From Mycobacterium rhizamassiliense (GTDB lineage Bacteria > Actinomycetota > Actinomycetes > Mycobacteriales > Mycobacteriaceae), in NCBI RefSeq assembly GCF_900157375.1, contig NZ_LT721901.1:3777333-3841332 (forward strand): a stretch of DNA of 64,000 nucleotides. The letters are read 5' to 3'. The number at the start of each line of letters is the position of its first letter. The stretch's first letter is position 1. Of this stretch, positions 36,538-45,753 are shown in pieces. The position numbers and the translations under genes are program-made. Below the pieces are notes generated by a model. The model was given only the letters and a program-made list of their open reading frames with translations. It made no database searches and was not told the DNA's origin.

Positions 36538-37137
36538 GTGACTGACATGCGTTCGAACTCGGTGGGTCTGAACCTCACGGACTCGGTCTATGAGCGCTTG
36601 CTCTCCGAGCGCATCATCTTCCTGGGTTCGGAGGTGAATGACGAGGTCGCCAACCGGTTGTGTGCGCAGATTCTGCTGCTCGCCGCCGAGGACAGCGACA
36701 AGGACATCAACCTCTACATCAACTCCCCGGGCGGATCGATCAGCGCCGGGATGGCGATCTACGACACCATGGTGCTGGCACCGTGCGACATCGCCACCTA
36801 CGCGATGGGCATGGCCGCCTCGATGGGCGAGTTCCTGTTGGCGGCGGGGACCAAGGGCAAGCGCTACGCGCTGCCGCACGCCCGCATCCTGATGCACCAG
36901 CCGTTGGGCGGGGTGACGGGCAGCGCGGCCGACATCGCCATCCAGGCCGAGCAATTCGCCGTCATCAAGAAGGAAATGTTCCGGCTCAACGCCGAGTTCA
37001 CCGGCCAGCCGATCGAACGCATCGAGGCCGATTCGGACCGCGACCGCTGGTTCACCGCCCCGGAAGCGCTGGAATACGGCTTCGTCGACCACATCATCAC
37101 CCGCGCGGCCCACATCACCAATGGAGAAGCCCGATGA
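36538..37137 (+). CDS. clpP1: ATP-dependent Clp protease proteolytic subunit 1
   Basis: The 199-residue serine protease subunit has the catalytic triad Ser95 (MGMAASMGEF), His120 (ILMHQPLGG) and Asp169 (DSDRDRW). In mycobacteria ClpP1 and ClpP2 form mixed two-ring complexes essential for growth and work with ClpX or ClpC1. A GTG start at 36538 is the only good one. The stop overlaps the clpP2 start (ATGA). In M. tuberculosis the operon is induced by the ClgR regulator; I did not find a site I would defend here. Confidence 0.96.
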   Translation: MTDMRSNSVGLNLTDSVYERLLSERIIFLGSEVNDEVANRLCAQILLLAAEDSDKDINLYINSPGGSISAGMAIYDTMVLAPCDIATYAMGMAASMGEFLLAAGTKGKRYALPHARILMHQPLGGVTGSAADIAIQAEQFAVIKKEMFRLNAEFTGQPIERIEADSDRDRWFTAPEALEYGFVDHIITRAAHITNGEAR

Positions 37138-37778
37138 GTCCCCAGCACCCCGAGACCCAGCCTCAGGCGCGCTACATCCTGCCGTCGTTCATCGAACACT
37201 CGAGCTTCGGCGTCAAGGAGTCCAACCCCTACAACAAGCTGTTCGAGGAACGCATCATCTTCCTCGGCGTCCAGGTCGATGACGCGTCCGCGAACGACAT
37301 CATGGCCCAGCTCCTGGTGCTCGAGTCGCTGGACCCGGACCGCGACATCACCATGTACATCAACTCGCCCGGCGGCGGATTCACCTCGCTGATGGCCATT
37401 TACGACACCATGCAGTACGTACGTGCCGACATCCAGACGGTGTGCCTGGGACAGGCCGCCTCGGCCGCGGCGGTGCTGCTGGCCGCCGGCACGCCGGGTA
37501 AGCGGATGGCGCTGCCCAACGCTCGGGTGCTGATCCACCAGCCGTCGCTGTCCGGCGTGATCCAGGGCCAGTTCTCCGATCTGGAAATCCAGGCCGCCGA
37601 GATCGAGCGGATGCGCACGCTGATGGAGACCACGCTGGCCCGCCACACCGGCAAGGACGCCGCGACGGTCCGCAAGGACACCGACCGGGACAAGATCCTG
37701 ACCGCCGAAGATGCCAAGAACTACGGGATCATCGACACCGTCCTCGAATACCGGAAGCTCTCCGCGCAGACCGCCTAG
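37134..37778 (+). CDS. clpP2: ATP-dependent Clp protease proteolytic subunit 2
   Basis: The 214-residue partner of ClpP1 has triad residues Ser110 (GQAASAAAV), His135 (LIHQPSLSG) and Asp186 (DTDRDKI). It has the long N-terminal extension of mycobacterial ClpP2 (MSPQHPETQPQARYILPSF). The length equals that of M. tuberculosis. It is translationally coupled to clpP1. No Rv2459- or mmuM-like gene lies between it and clpX, unlike in M. tuberculosis. Confidence 0.96.
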   Translation: MSPQHPETQPQARYILPSFIEHSSFGVKESNPYNKLFEERIIFLGVQVDDASANDIMAQLLVLESLDPDRDITMYINSPGGGFTSLMAIYDTMQYVRADIQTVCLGQAASAAAVLLAAGTPGKRMALPNARVLIHQPSLSGVIQGQFSDLEIQAAEIERMRTLMETTLARHTGKDAATVRKDTDRDKILTAEDAKNYGIIDTVLEYRKLSAQTA

Positions 37779-38182
37779 CGGCTTTCGCCGAGTTGGGGCG
37801 CCTCCCGCGGCGAGCGTGCACTCAGCGCGAGTTTTCACTCCATTTTTCTCGCTGGATGCACGTTCGGCGCGGGTAGCTGCGCCGACCGGGAAATTGGCGC
37901 AGGCAACCCCGCGCAGGCCGTTGTAGGGTGGTCGGTTAAGCGGTCCGCCCATCTCAGCCTCGGTGCGGTCACAACCGCGACACGCCAAAGACACGTAAAG
38001 CGCGTCTCGGCAAGAGAAGCGCCCCCCAGAGCTATATCTTTCTTTCACACGGATGGCATGAATACCACTGACGCGATTCGCCTCTAACGGTCGCGTCGGG
38101 CCCGAGCAAGCGGGTAGCGTCGGGGCATACATGCGGGGACAGCAAGACCAACGGCGAACAGGGAAGTAGGCGCTGAAGCACC
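37779..38182. other. Non-coding gap clpP2-clpX with an imperfect hairpin
   Basis: This is a 404-bp gap. About 37-84 bp after clpP2 an imperfect inverted repeat has arms CGTGCA (37815-37820) and TGCACG (37857-37862), with a second paired block AGCGCGAG / CTCGCT inside. It could act as a terminator. The rest should hold the clpX promoter and leader; I see no convincing -10/-35 pair and no ORF. Confidence 0.5.
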
Positions 38183-39463
38183 ATGGCACGCATCGGAGAC
38201 GGCGGGGACCTGCTGAAGTGCTCGTTCTGCGGGAAGAGCCAGAAGCAGGTCAAGAAGCTCATTGCTGGCCCCGGCGTGTACATCTGCGATGAGTGCATCG
38301 ACCTCTGCAACGAGATCATCGAAGAGGAGCTCGCCGACGCCGACGACGTAAAGCTCGACGAACTGCCCAAGCCCGCTGAGATCCGGGAGTTCCTCGAGGG
38401 ATATGTGATCGGGCAGGACGTCGCGAAGCGGACGTTGGCCGTGGCTGTCTACAACCACTACAAGCGAATTCAGGCCGGCGAAAAGGGCCGCGACTCCCGG
38501 TACGAGCCGGTTGAGTTGACCAAGTCCAACATCCTGATGCTCGGCCCCACCGGCTGCGGCAAGACCTACCTGGCCCAGACGCTGGCCAAGATGCTCAACG
38601 TGCCGTTCGCCATCGCCGACGCCACCGCACTGACCGAGGCCGGTTACGTCGGTGAGGACGTCGAGAACATCTTGCTCAAGCTGATCCAGGCCGCCGACTA
38701 CGACGTCAAGCGCGCCGAGACCGGCATCATCTACATCGACGAGGTCGACAAGATCGCCCGCAAGAGCGAGAACCCGTCGATCACCCGCGACGTCTCCGGT
38801 GAGGGCGTGCAGCAGGCGCTGCTGAAGATCCTCGAGGGCACCCAGGCCTCGGTTCCTCCGCAGGGCGGCCGCAAGCACCCGCACCAGGAATTCATCCAGA
38901 TCGACACCACCAACGTGCTGTTCATCGTCGCGGGTGCGTTCGCCGGTTTGGAGAAGATCATCTACGAGCGCGTCGGCAAGCGCGGCCTGGGCTTCGGCGC
39001 GGAGGTCCGTTCCAAGGCCGAGATCGACACCACCGACCACTTCGCCGACGTGATGCCCGAGGACCTGATCAAGTTCGGCCTGATCCCCGAGTTCATCGGC
39101 CGTCTTCCGGTGGTCGCCTCGGTCACCAACCTCGACATGGAGTCGTTGGTCAAGATTTTGTCCGAGCCGAAGAACGCTCTGGTGAAGCAGTACACGCGGC
39201 TGTTCGAAATGGATGGCGTGGAGTTGGAGTTCAGCGACGACGCCCTGGAAGCGATCGCCGATCAGGCGATCCACCGGGGCACCGGCGCCCGCGGTCTGCG
39301 CGCCATCATGGAAGAGGTCCTGCTGCCGGTGATGTACGACATCCCGAGCCGCGACGACGTTGCCAAGGTGGTCGTGACCAAGGAGACCGTGCAGGACAAC
39401 GTGTTGCCGACGATCGTGCCGCGCAAGCCGTCGCGGTCCGAGCGCCGCGACAAGAGCGCCTAG
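38183..39463 (+). CDS. clpX: ATP-dependent Clp protease ATP-binding subunit ClpX
   Basis: The 426-residue AAA+ unfoldase feeds substrates to ClpP1P2. The N-terminal zinc-binding domain has Cys13, Cys16, Cys35 and Cys38 (CSFC...CDEC). Walker A is GPTGCGKT (121-128), Walker B is IIYIDEVDKIA, the RKSENPSITRDVSGEG sensor region follows, and the arginine-bearing GTGARGLRAIMEE is near the end. Length and start match the family exactly. Confidence 0.97.
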   Translation: MARIGDGGDLLKCSFCGKSQKQVKKLIAGPGVYICDECIDLCNEIIEEELADADDVKLDELPKPAEIREFLEGYVIGQDVAKRTLAVAVYNHYKRIQAGEKGRDSRYEPVELTKSNILMLGPTGCGKTYLAQTLAKMLNVPFAIADATALTEAGYVGEDVENILLKLIQAADYDVKRAETGIIYIDEVDKIARKSENPSITRDVSGEGVQQALLKILEGTQASVPPQGGRKHPHQEFIQIDTTNVLFIVAGAFAGLEKIIYERVGKRGLGFGAEVRSKAEIDTTDHFADVMPEDLIKFGLIPEFIGRLPVVASVTNLDMESLVKILSEPKNALVKQYTRLFEMDGVELEFSDDALEAIADQAIHRGTGARGLRAIMEEVLLPVMYDIPSRDDVAKVVVTKETVQDNVLPTIVPRKPSRSERRDKSA

Positions 39464-39469
39464 CCCTAG

Positions 39470-40726
39470 CGGCCCGGGCGGTCGAACACGCAACCTGAAA
39501 GCACAGGCGCCGTTCCCGCGCGTCTGGCGCGCGGCCTGGATCTACTGAACTTTCTGCTCGCCGATGTCCGCGACGGGCTCGGCCCGTACCTCTCGATCTA
39601 CCTGCTGCTGACGCACCACTGGGACCAACGGTCGATCGGGTTCGTGATGGCCGTCGGCGGTATCGGCGGAATCGTCGCCCAGGCACCGGTGGGCGCGCTG
39701 GTGGACCGAACGACGGCCAAACGAGCGCTGATCATCGCGGGCGCGTTGACCATCACCGCCGGGTCGCTGGCGATGCCGATGTTCCCCGGTTTCACCTCCA
39801 TCTCGGCGCTGCAGGCCCTGACCGGAATCGCGGGCTCGGTCTTCGCGCCGGCACTGGCCGCGATCACCCTGGGCGTGGTCGGACCACGCCGCTTCGCGCG
39901 CCGGATCGGTCGCAACGAATCGTTCAACCACGCCGGAAACGCTTCGGCGGCAGCGATCACCGGCGGCCTGGCCTATTTCTTCGGCCCGGTGGTGGTGTTC
40001 TGGGTGCTGGCCCTCATGGCGGCGGCCAGCGTGGCGGCGACGCTGCGCATCCCGGGCGACGCGATCGACCACGACGTGGCGCGGGGGATGGACCACGCGC
40101 CGGGTGAGGCGCACGGCCGGCCGTCGCGGCTCAGCGTGCTGTGGCACAACCGCAGGCTGATGATCTTTGCGGCCGCCGTCGTCGCGTTTCACTTCGCCAA
40201 CGCCGCGATGCTGCCGCTGGTCGGCCAGCTGCTGGCGATGCACAACAAGGACGTCGGGACAGCGCTGATGGCCGTCTGCATCGTCGCCGCCCAGGTGGTG
40301 ATGGTGCCGGTGGCCTACCTCGCCGGGGCAAAGGCCGATTCGTGGGGACGAAAACCCCTCTTCTTGTTCGGGTTCGCGGTCCTGGCCGCCCGCGGCTTCC
40401 TCTACACGCTGTCCGGCAATTCCTACTGGCTCGTCGGCGTGCAGTTCCTCGACGGGGTGGGGGCGGGCATCTTCGGGGCGCTGTTCCCGCTCGTCGTGCA
40501 GGACGTGACGCACGGGACCGGCCGATTCAACGTCAGCCTGGGTGCGATCACTGCTGCGACGGGTGTCGGGGCCGCCGTGTCGAACTACGTCGCGGGCGCG
40601 ATCGTGGTCGCAGCGGGCTACGACACGGCGTTCCTCGCGCTCGGCGGGCTGGCCGGTGCGGGCTTCATGCTGTATTTGCTCGCGATGCCCGAAACCGCGC
40701 CCGAAAAACGGGGCATCGGACGCTAG
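39470..40726 (+). CDS. MFS transporter; no standard start codon before the first membrane segment
   Basis: The open frame runs from just after TAG 39467-39469 to 40726 (418 codons). It encodes a 12-segment major facilitator of the Rv2456c type: LDLLNFLLADVRDGLGPYLS, then AQAPVGALVDRTTAKRAL (the loop 2-3 motif), GPRRFARRIGRNESFNHAGN, and later PVAYLAGAKADSWGRKPL. Conserved coding sequence is visible from about 39521, but the first in-frame GTG/ATG is at 39641/39644, which would lose membrane segment 1. A CTG at 39524 is the only candidate for a longer product. Either a rare start is used, the original start was lost, or a base is wrong nearby. The coordinates give the open frame, not a proven start. 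Substrate unknown. Confidence 0.72.
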   Translation, partial: RPGRSNTQPESTGAVPARLARGLDLLNFLLADVRDGLGPYLSIYLLLTHHWDQRSIGFVMAVGGIGGIVAQAPVGALVDRTTAKRALIIAGALTITAGSLAMPMFPGFTSISALQALTGIAGSVFAPALAAITLGVVGPRRFARRIGRNESFNHAGNASAAAITGGLAYFFGPVVVFWVLALMAAASVAATLRIPGDAIDHDVARGMDHAPGEAHGRPSRLSVLWHNRRLMIFAAAVVAFHFANAAMLPLVGQLLAMHNKDVGTALMAVCIVAAQVVMVPVAYLAGAKADSWGRKPLFLFGFAVLAARGFLYTLSGNSYWLVGVQFLDGVGAGIFGALFPLVVQDVTHGTGRFNVSLGAITAATGVGAAVSNYVAGAIVVAAGYDTAFLALGGLAGAGFMLYLLAMPETAPEKRGIGR

Positions 40727-40996
40727 CGGATTTAGGCGTCACGGATGCGACCAGCGGTCACGTGATCAAAACCACAGTTTTGTCAGCTACTCGTCAGTAG
40801 CACGGCGCTGACTACGCATTTTGTCTAAGATATTGGTAAGTGCGGGCCGCCGAAAGCGTCCGTTAGGCAAGCAAACCAGTGCCATAATTGGTACTACCAG
40901 TCTCATACACTCGTATGTGCGCTGGAATCCCTTTGGTGGCGCGTAACCTGAACCTTTGGCGGAGTGCCTGCCCGGTTAACAAATGGAGGCGAAGAC

Positions 40997-42952
40997 GTGG
41001 ATCCGAACGGCAGCGGAGCCGGGTCAGATTCTCCTAGCAACGGGTCGTCGTCGGATCGTCAGCGCCTGGAACAAGTCGTCATCCGATTCGCCGGAGACTC
41101 CGGCGACGGTATGCAGCTCACCGGTGACCGGTTCACTTCGGAGGCAGCGCTTTTCGGCAACGACCTCGCGACCCAGCCGAACTACCCCGCCGAGATCCGG
41201 GCGCCAGCAGGCACCCTGCCCGGCGTCTCGTCCTTCCAGATTCAGATCGCCGATTACGACATCCTGACCGCGGGTGATCGCCCCGACGTTCTGGTCGCCA
41301 TGAACCCCGCCGCGCTGAAGGCGAACATCGGCGACTTGCCCCGCGGTGGAATGGTGATCGCGAATTCCGACGAATTCACCAAGCGCAACCTGACGAAGGT
41401 CGGTTACGTAACGAACCCCCTCGAGACCGACGAGCTGGCCGACTACGTCGTGCATTCGGTCGCCATGACCACGCTGACGCTCGGTGCCGTCGAAACAATC
41501 GGTGCGTCCAAGAAAGACGGTCAGCGCGCCAAGAACATGTTCGCGTTGGGCCTGTTGTCCTGGATGTACGGGCGCCCGATCGAAGCCAGCGAGAAGTTCA
41601 TCCGGGAGAAGTTCGCCCGCAAGCCCGATATCGCCGAGGCCAACGTCCTCGCACTCAAGGCGGGCTGGAACTACGGCGAAACGACCGAAGCGTTCGGCAC
41701 CACCTACGAGGTCTCCCGGGCGACCCTGCCGGTGGGCGAATACCGTCAGATCTCTGGCAACACCGCCCTGGCCTACGGCATCGTCGCGGCCGGGCAGCTT
41801 GCCGACCTTCAGGTCATGCTCGGCAGCTACCCGATCACGCCGGCGTCGGACATCTTGCACGAGCTGTCCAAGCACAAGAACTTCAACGTCATCACCTTCC
41901 AAGCGGAGGACGAGATCGGCGGCATCTGCGCCGCGCTGGGTGCCTCCTACGGTGGTGCGCTGGGCGTCACCACCACCTCGGGGCCGGGCATCTCGCTGAA
42001 GTCCGAGGCGATCGGGCTCGGCGTGATGACCGAGCTGCCGCTGCTGATCGTCGACGTGCAGCGTGGCGGGCCCTCGACCGGTCTGCCCACCAAGACCGAG
42101 CAGGCCGACCTGCTGCAGGCGCTGTTCGGCCGCAACGGCGAATCGCCGGTGGCGGTGCTGGCGCCGCGGTCGCCGTCCGACTGCTTCGAGACCGCCCTGG
42201 AGGCGGTCCGCATCGCGGTGTCCTACCACACGCCGGTGATCCTGTTGTCCGACGGCGCGATCGCGAATGGCTCTGAGCCATGGCGCATTCCGGACGTCAG
42301 CTCGCTGCAGCCGATCAAGCACACATTCGCCAAGGCCGACGAGCCGTTCCAGCCGTACGCTCGCGACCCGGAGACGCTGGCTCGCCAGTTCGCCATCCCG
42401 GGTACGCCCGGCCTGGAACACCGCATCGGCGGGCTGGAGGCCGCGAACGGCTCGGGCGCCATCTCCTACGAGCCGGTCAACCACGACCTGATGGTCCGGT
42501 TGCGGCAGGCCAAGATCGACGGCATCACGGTTCCCGACCTGGAGGTCGACGACCCGACCGGCGACGCCGAGTTGCTGCTGATCGGGTGGGGCAGCTCGTA
42601 TGGCCCGATCGGTGAAGCCTGCCGGCGCGCGCGTCGCAAGGACATCAAGGTGGCCCACGCTCACCTGCGTCACCTGAGCCCATTCCCCGCCAACCTGGGC
42701 GACGTGCTGCGCCGCTACCCGAAGGTGGTGTGCCCGGAGATGAACCTGGGCCAGCTGGCGCTGCTGCTGCGGGGCAAGTACCTGGTGGACGTGCAGTCGG
42801 TGACCAAGGTTCAGGGCCTGGCCTTCCTGGCCGACGAGGTGGGCCGGGTCATCCGTGCCGCACTGGCCGGGACTTTGGCGGAAATCGAACAAGACAAGGC
42901 GATGGTCGCCAGAATGGCGGCAGCGACAGTTGGAGCGGGAGCTAGCGCATGA
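40997..42952 (+). CDS. korA: 2-oxoglutarate:ferredoxin oxidoreductase alpha subunit (gamma-alpha fusion)
   Basis: The 651-residue protein fuses the gamma domain (VIRFAGDSGDGMQLTGDRF near the start; GTLPGVSSFQIQIADYDILT) to the alpha domain (LGSYPITPASDILHELSK, FQAEDEIGGICAALGASYGG, VDVQRGGPSTGLPTKTEQAD). With KorB it forms a TPP-dependent, ferredoxin-linked enzyme making succinyl-CoA from 2-oxoglutarate, an alternative to the NAD-linked dehydrogenase. GTG 40997 has a TGGAGG ribosome site and gives the family N-terminus. The 270-bp gap before it must carry the promoter. Its end overlaps korB (ATGA). Confidence 0.93.
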   Translation: MDPNGSGAGSDSPSNGSSSDRQRLEQVVIRFAGDSGDGMQLTGDRFTSEAALFGNDLATQPNYPAEIRAPAGTLPGVSSFQIQIADYDILTAGDRPDVLVAMNPAALKANIGDLPRGGMVIANSDEFTKRNLTKVGYVTNPLETDELADYVVHSVAMTTLTLGAVETIGASKKDGQRAKNMFALGLLSWMYGRPIEASEKFIREKFARKPDIAEANVLALKAGWNYGETTEAFGTTYEVSRATLPVGEYRQISGNTALAYGIVAAGQLADLQVMLGSYPITPASDILHELSKHKNFNVITFQAEDEIGGICAALGASYGGALGVTTTSGPGISLKSEAIGLGVMTELPLLIVDVQRGGPSTGLPTKTEQADLLQALFGRNGESPVAVLAPRSPSDCFETALEAVRIAVSYHTPVILLSDGAIANGSEPWRIPDVSSLQPIKHTFAKADEPFQPYARDPETLARQFAIPGTPGLEHRIGGLEAANGSGAISYEPVNHDLMVRLRQAKIDGITVPDLEVDDPTGDAELLLIGWGSSYGPIGEACRRARRKDIKVAHAHLRHLSPFPANLGDVLRRYPKVVCPEMNLGQLALLLRGKYLVDVQSVTKVQGLAFLADEVGRVIRAALAGTLAEIEQDKAMVARMAAATVGAGASA

Positions 42953-44043
42953 CTGGGGTGATCGGCAGCGATCTGGCGGGGACTGACCTCGGCTTGACTC
43001 CGAAATTGACGAAGAACTTCGGAGTCCCGACCACGGATCAGCCGCAAAAGGGCAAAGACTTCACCAGTGACCAAGAGGTCCGCTGGTGCCCGGGCTGCGG
43101 TGACTACGTCATCCTCAACACCATCCGCAACTTCCTGCCCGACCTGGGGCTGCGCCGCGAGAACATCGTCTTCATCAGCGGCATCGGCTGCTCGAGTCGG
43201 TTCCCGTACTACCTGGAGACCTACGGTTTCCACTCGATCCACGGTCGCGCGCCGGCGATCGCGACGGGCCTGGCGCTGTCCCGCGAGGACCTGTCGGTGT
43301 GGGTGGTGACCGGTGACGGCGACGCCCTGTCGATCGGTGGTAACCATCTGATCCACGCGCTGCGCCGCAACGTCAACATCACGATCCTGCTGTTCAACAA
43401 CCGGATCTACGGGCTGACCAAGGGCCAGTACTCGCCGACGTCCGAGGTCGGCAAGGTCACCAAGTCGACGCCGATGGGTTCGCTGGACTACCCGTTCAAC
43501 CCGACCTCGCTGGCGCTGGGCGCCGAGGCGACCTTCGTCGGCCGCGCGCTGGACTCCGACCGCGCCGGGCTGACCGAGGTGTTGCAGGGCGCCGCCCAGC
43601 ATCGTGGCGCCGCGGTGGTCGAGATCATGCAGGACTGCCCGATCTTCAACGACGGTTCCTTCGACGCGCTGCGCAAGGAGGGCGCCGAGGACCGGGTGAT
43701 CAACATCCGCCACGGCGAACCAATTGTGTTCGGCGCCAACGGCGAATACTGCGTCGTGAAGTCCGGCTTCGGCCTGGAGGTGGCCAAGGCCGCCGACGTG
43801 GCGGTCGAAGAGATCGTCGTCCACGACGCCCACGCCGACAACTCGGCCTACGCCTTCGCGCTGTCGCGGTTGTCCGATCAGAACCTGGACCACACGGTCC
43901 TGGGTATCTTCCGGAACGTCAGCCGACCGACCTACGACGACGCCGCGCGCTCTCAGGTCGAGGCCGCCCGGAAGTCAACACCGTTCGACGCCGCCGCGCT
44001 GCAGACGCTGCTGCGCGGCCGCGACACCTGGACCGTCGACTAG
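42949..44043 (+). CDS. korB: 2-oxoglutarate:ferredoxin oxidoreductase beta subunit
   Basis: The 364-residue beta subunit binds thiamine diphosphate and the single Fe4S4 cluster. CPGCGDYVIL (with VRW before it) and GIGCSSRFPYY supply cluster cysteines. The TPP motif is VTGDGDALSIGGNHLIHALR followed by NITILLFNNRIYGLTKGQ. The YSPTS and DCPIFNDG segments are typical of the KorB branch. The start overlaps korA and mobA follows by 11 bp. Confidence 0.94.
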   Translation: MTGVIGSDLAGTDLGLTPKLTKNFGVPTTDQPQKGKDFTSDQEVRWCPGCGDYVILNTIRNFLPDLGLRRENIVFISGIGCSSRFPYYLETYGFHSIHGRAPAIATGLALSREDLSVWVVTGDGDALSIGGNHLIHALRRNVNITILLFNNRIYGLTKGQYSPTSEVGKVTKSTPMGSLDYPFNPTSLALGAEATFVGRALDSDRAGLTEVLQGAAQHRGAAVVEIMQDCPIFNDGSFDALRKEGAEDRVINIRHGEPIVFGANGEYCVVKSGFGLEVAKAADVAVEEIVVHDAHADNSAYAFALSRLSDQNLDHTVLGIFRNVSRPTYDDAARSQVEAARKSTPFDAAALQTLLRGRDTWTVD

Positions 44044-44054
44044 GAGCTGCCCGA

Positions 44055-44648
44055 GTGCCCGACACACTGTCACTGGCCGGAGTCGTACTAGTCGGGGGTG
44101 AGTCGCGGCGCATGGGTCGCGACAAGGCCACCCTGCCCGGCCCCGGGGGAGTTGGCACGCTGGCCGAGTATGTCGTCGGCGTCGTCGCCCAGCGCTGCGA
44201 GCCGGTTTTCGTCGTCGCCGCCACGGGACAACCGGTGCCTCCCGTGCAGGCGCGCGTGCTGCGCGACGAGATCCAGGGCATGGGCCCGCTGCCGGCCACC
44301 GGACGGGGGCTGCGCGCCGCCGCAGAAGCCGGCGCCCGGTATGCCTTCGTGTGCGCCGTCGACATGCCGCTGCTGACAGCCGATTTGATCGACGACCTCG
44401 TGCACCTCGCCACCGAGACCGATGCCGAAGTGGTGATGCCGTGGGACGGGCGCAGCCACTACCTGGCGTCGTTGTACCGCACCGATCTGGCCGACCGGAT
44501 CGATGCGCTGGTCGCGGCGGGCGAGCGCAAGATGAGCGCCCTGATCGATGCCTCCGACGCTCAGCAGATTGTGCTGCCGGATTCCCGGCCGGTGACCAAC
44601 GTGAACACGGACGCGGACTTCCGCGCGCTTGTGCACCCGGGAGCCTGA
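44055..44648 (+). CDS. mobA: Molybdenum cofactor guanylyltransferase
   Basis: The 197-residue nucleotidyltransferase has the MobA start LAGVVLVGGESRRMGRDKATL (GGxSxRMGxDK), an aspartate motif CAVDMPLL for metal and GTP binding, and NVNTDADF at the end. It attaches GMP to molybdopterin for molybdoenzymes. GTG 44055 is 11 bp after korB, so it may be read with korAB, though no molybdoenzyme is nearby. Confidence 0.92.
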   Translation: MPDTLSLAGVVLVGGESRRMGRDKATLPGPGGVGTLAEYVVGVVAQRCEPVFVVAATGQPVPPVQARVLRDEIQGMGPLPATGRGLRAAAEAGARYAFVCAVDMPLLTADLIDDLVHLATETDAEVVMPWDGRSHYLASLYRTDLADRIDALVAAGERKMSALIDASDAQQIVLPDSRPVTNVNTDADFRALVHPGA

Positions 44649-45353
44649 ACCACACTTCGCGCTTTTCTCGGGCTTTGAATTATTTCCATCGGCAATTTTA
44701 CTGCAGTAAATTCGTGCCTTAATCCGCGCGCGGTTAACTGGTCATTCATTCGTCCCGTTATTTGTTGAGCCGTGTCTATGAAAGGCTTGCGAGCCGCTCG
44801 ACGAGAATTTCCGGCATTCCGCCGCGATCCAGGCATGTACGACGTTGGGGGAGAAGGGATTTCGCGATGGGGGCCGCTCACGTCGGCCGAGGGGGCGGTG
44901 ACAAGCCGCCGATCTCGCCCCGAGTGGGCGGCAAAACTGCTTTCAGCAAATTGCTTTGCTTAAATTCGACCGGGCCGACGCGTTGGGTGCGACGAGCGCG
45001 GCGCCGCAACCCCGGCAAGGGCGCCGGGGCGGCGTTCGAGCGAACGCTAGCGCCAAAGTTTTTGCGGCAACGCGTAACTCGGCGAGGCGGGTTAGCCCCA
45101 ACTGTCCCAATGCTAACACGGTTTTTTCGACCGACTTAGCGCGCCGACGATCCGCCGCCGCCGCGAAAGGTGTTGCCGGAAATGGGGTTTGAACTGCGAC
45201 GATCCACGTCGGGATGGCCGGCGCCACATTAATCGCCGCATTGTGTGCCAGCTCACGAAAACGCGCTATTTGCGGCCCCCGCGGGTCGGCCACACGCTCG
45301 CCGAATAACCGTTCCATCGCGCGGCAAATGCGTGGCTGAGCTCACAAATAGCC

Positions 45354-45369
45354 TGTGATTTGGATCACA
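45354..45369. promoter_or_regulatory. CRP/Rv3676-type binding site
   Basis: TGTGATTTGGATCACA is a perfect match to TGTGA-N6-TCACA, the consensus for mycobacterial CRP. It lies 384 bp upstream of the rpfE start. In M. tuberculosis the paralogue rpfA is a known CRP target, so cAMP control of rpfE is plausible. Confidence 0.65.
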
Positions 45370-45698
45370 AAATGGTAGATCAGGTAACGGCTGGTCAGGC
45401 GCAAAAATTGCTCAGCTGACCTGCAAGAATAAATTGACGTTTGCGTTGTGATCGGCTTGTTATAGAACCGAGATATCGGCGTGTCGGATATGACGAACGC
45501 AATCGGTTCTCGTACGGTGCCTTTTAGCCCGAAAGGCTTATAAAAATTTAATCCACGAATCCGCGTGTGAGCGGGGCTGCGGGCGGCGATGGCCGCGAGC
45601 GGCCAGCGGCTGTTGGCCGCCTGGGCAGATCGTGCCCACCGCTGTCGTGCCCGAACGAGACGGCACGGTCCAAGCACTTTCCAGATCACCACAACTCT

Positions 45699-45721
45699 CA
45701 ACCCACACCCCCGGTGGGTTG
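45699..45721 (+). promoter_or_regulatory. Hairpin in the rpfE leader
   Basis: CAACCCAC (45699-45706) pairs perfectly with GTGGGTTG (45714-45721) over a 7-base loop and is followed by TCTTTGG. It ends 20 bases before the AAAGGA ribosome site, so it may act as a leader terminator or anti-translation element. Confidence 0.45.
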
Positions 45722-45753
45722 TCTTTGGCGCGCGCGAATGCGAAAGGAACGCT

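Larger units (their letters stand above)
44649..45753. other. 1.1-kb AT-richer non-coding gap upstream of rpfE
   Basis: The gap between mobA and rpfE is visibly richer in A and T than the surrounding genes and holds no convincing coding frame. A GC-rich island sits at about 44,960-45,060. It contains a perfect CRP palindrome (45354-45369), a possible -35 TTGACG (45434-45439) with AT-rich sequence about 18-21 bp later (TGTTATAGA), and a hairpin before the rpfE ribosome site (45699-45721). Short open frames on both strands lack ribosome sites and recognisable domains. In M. tuberculosis this spot is annotated with two small hypothetical genes; I do not endorse equivalents here. Confidence 0.6.

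Noticed and set aside
44762..45139. 125-codon plus-strand ORF upstream of rpfE
   Set aside because: Overlaps the opposite-strand frame, has no domain and no clear ribosome site.
44943..45317. 124-codon minus-strand ORF upstream of rpfE
   Set aside because: No ribosome site or recognisable domain; it sits in the AT-richer gap. It could match a small hypothetical of M. tuberculosis but I cannot support it.
45561..45753. c-di-AMP (ydaO-type) riboswitch in the rpfE leader
   Set aside because: Such switches occur before rpf genes in actinobacteria, but I could not identify the conserved aptamer core here; only a simple hairpin is visible.
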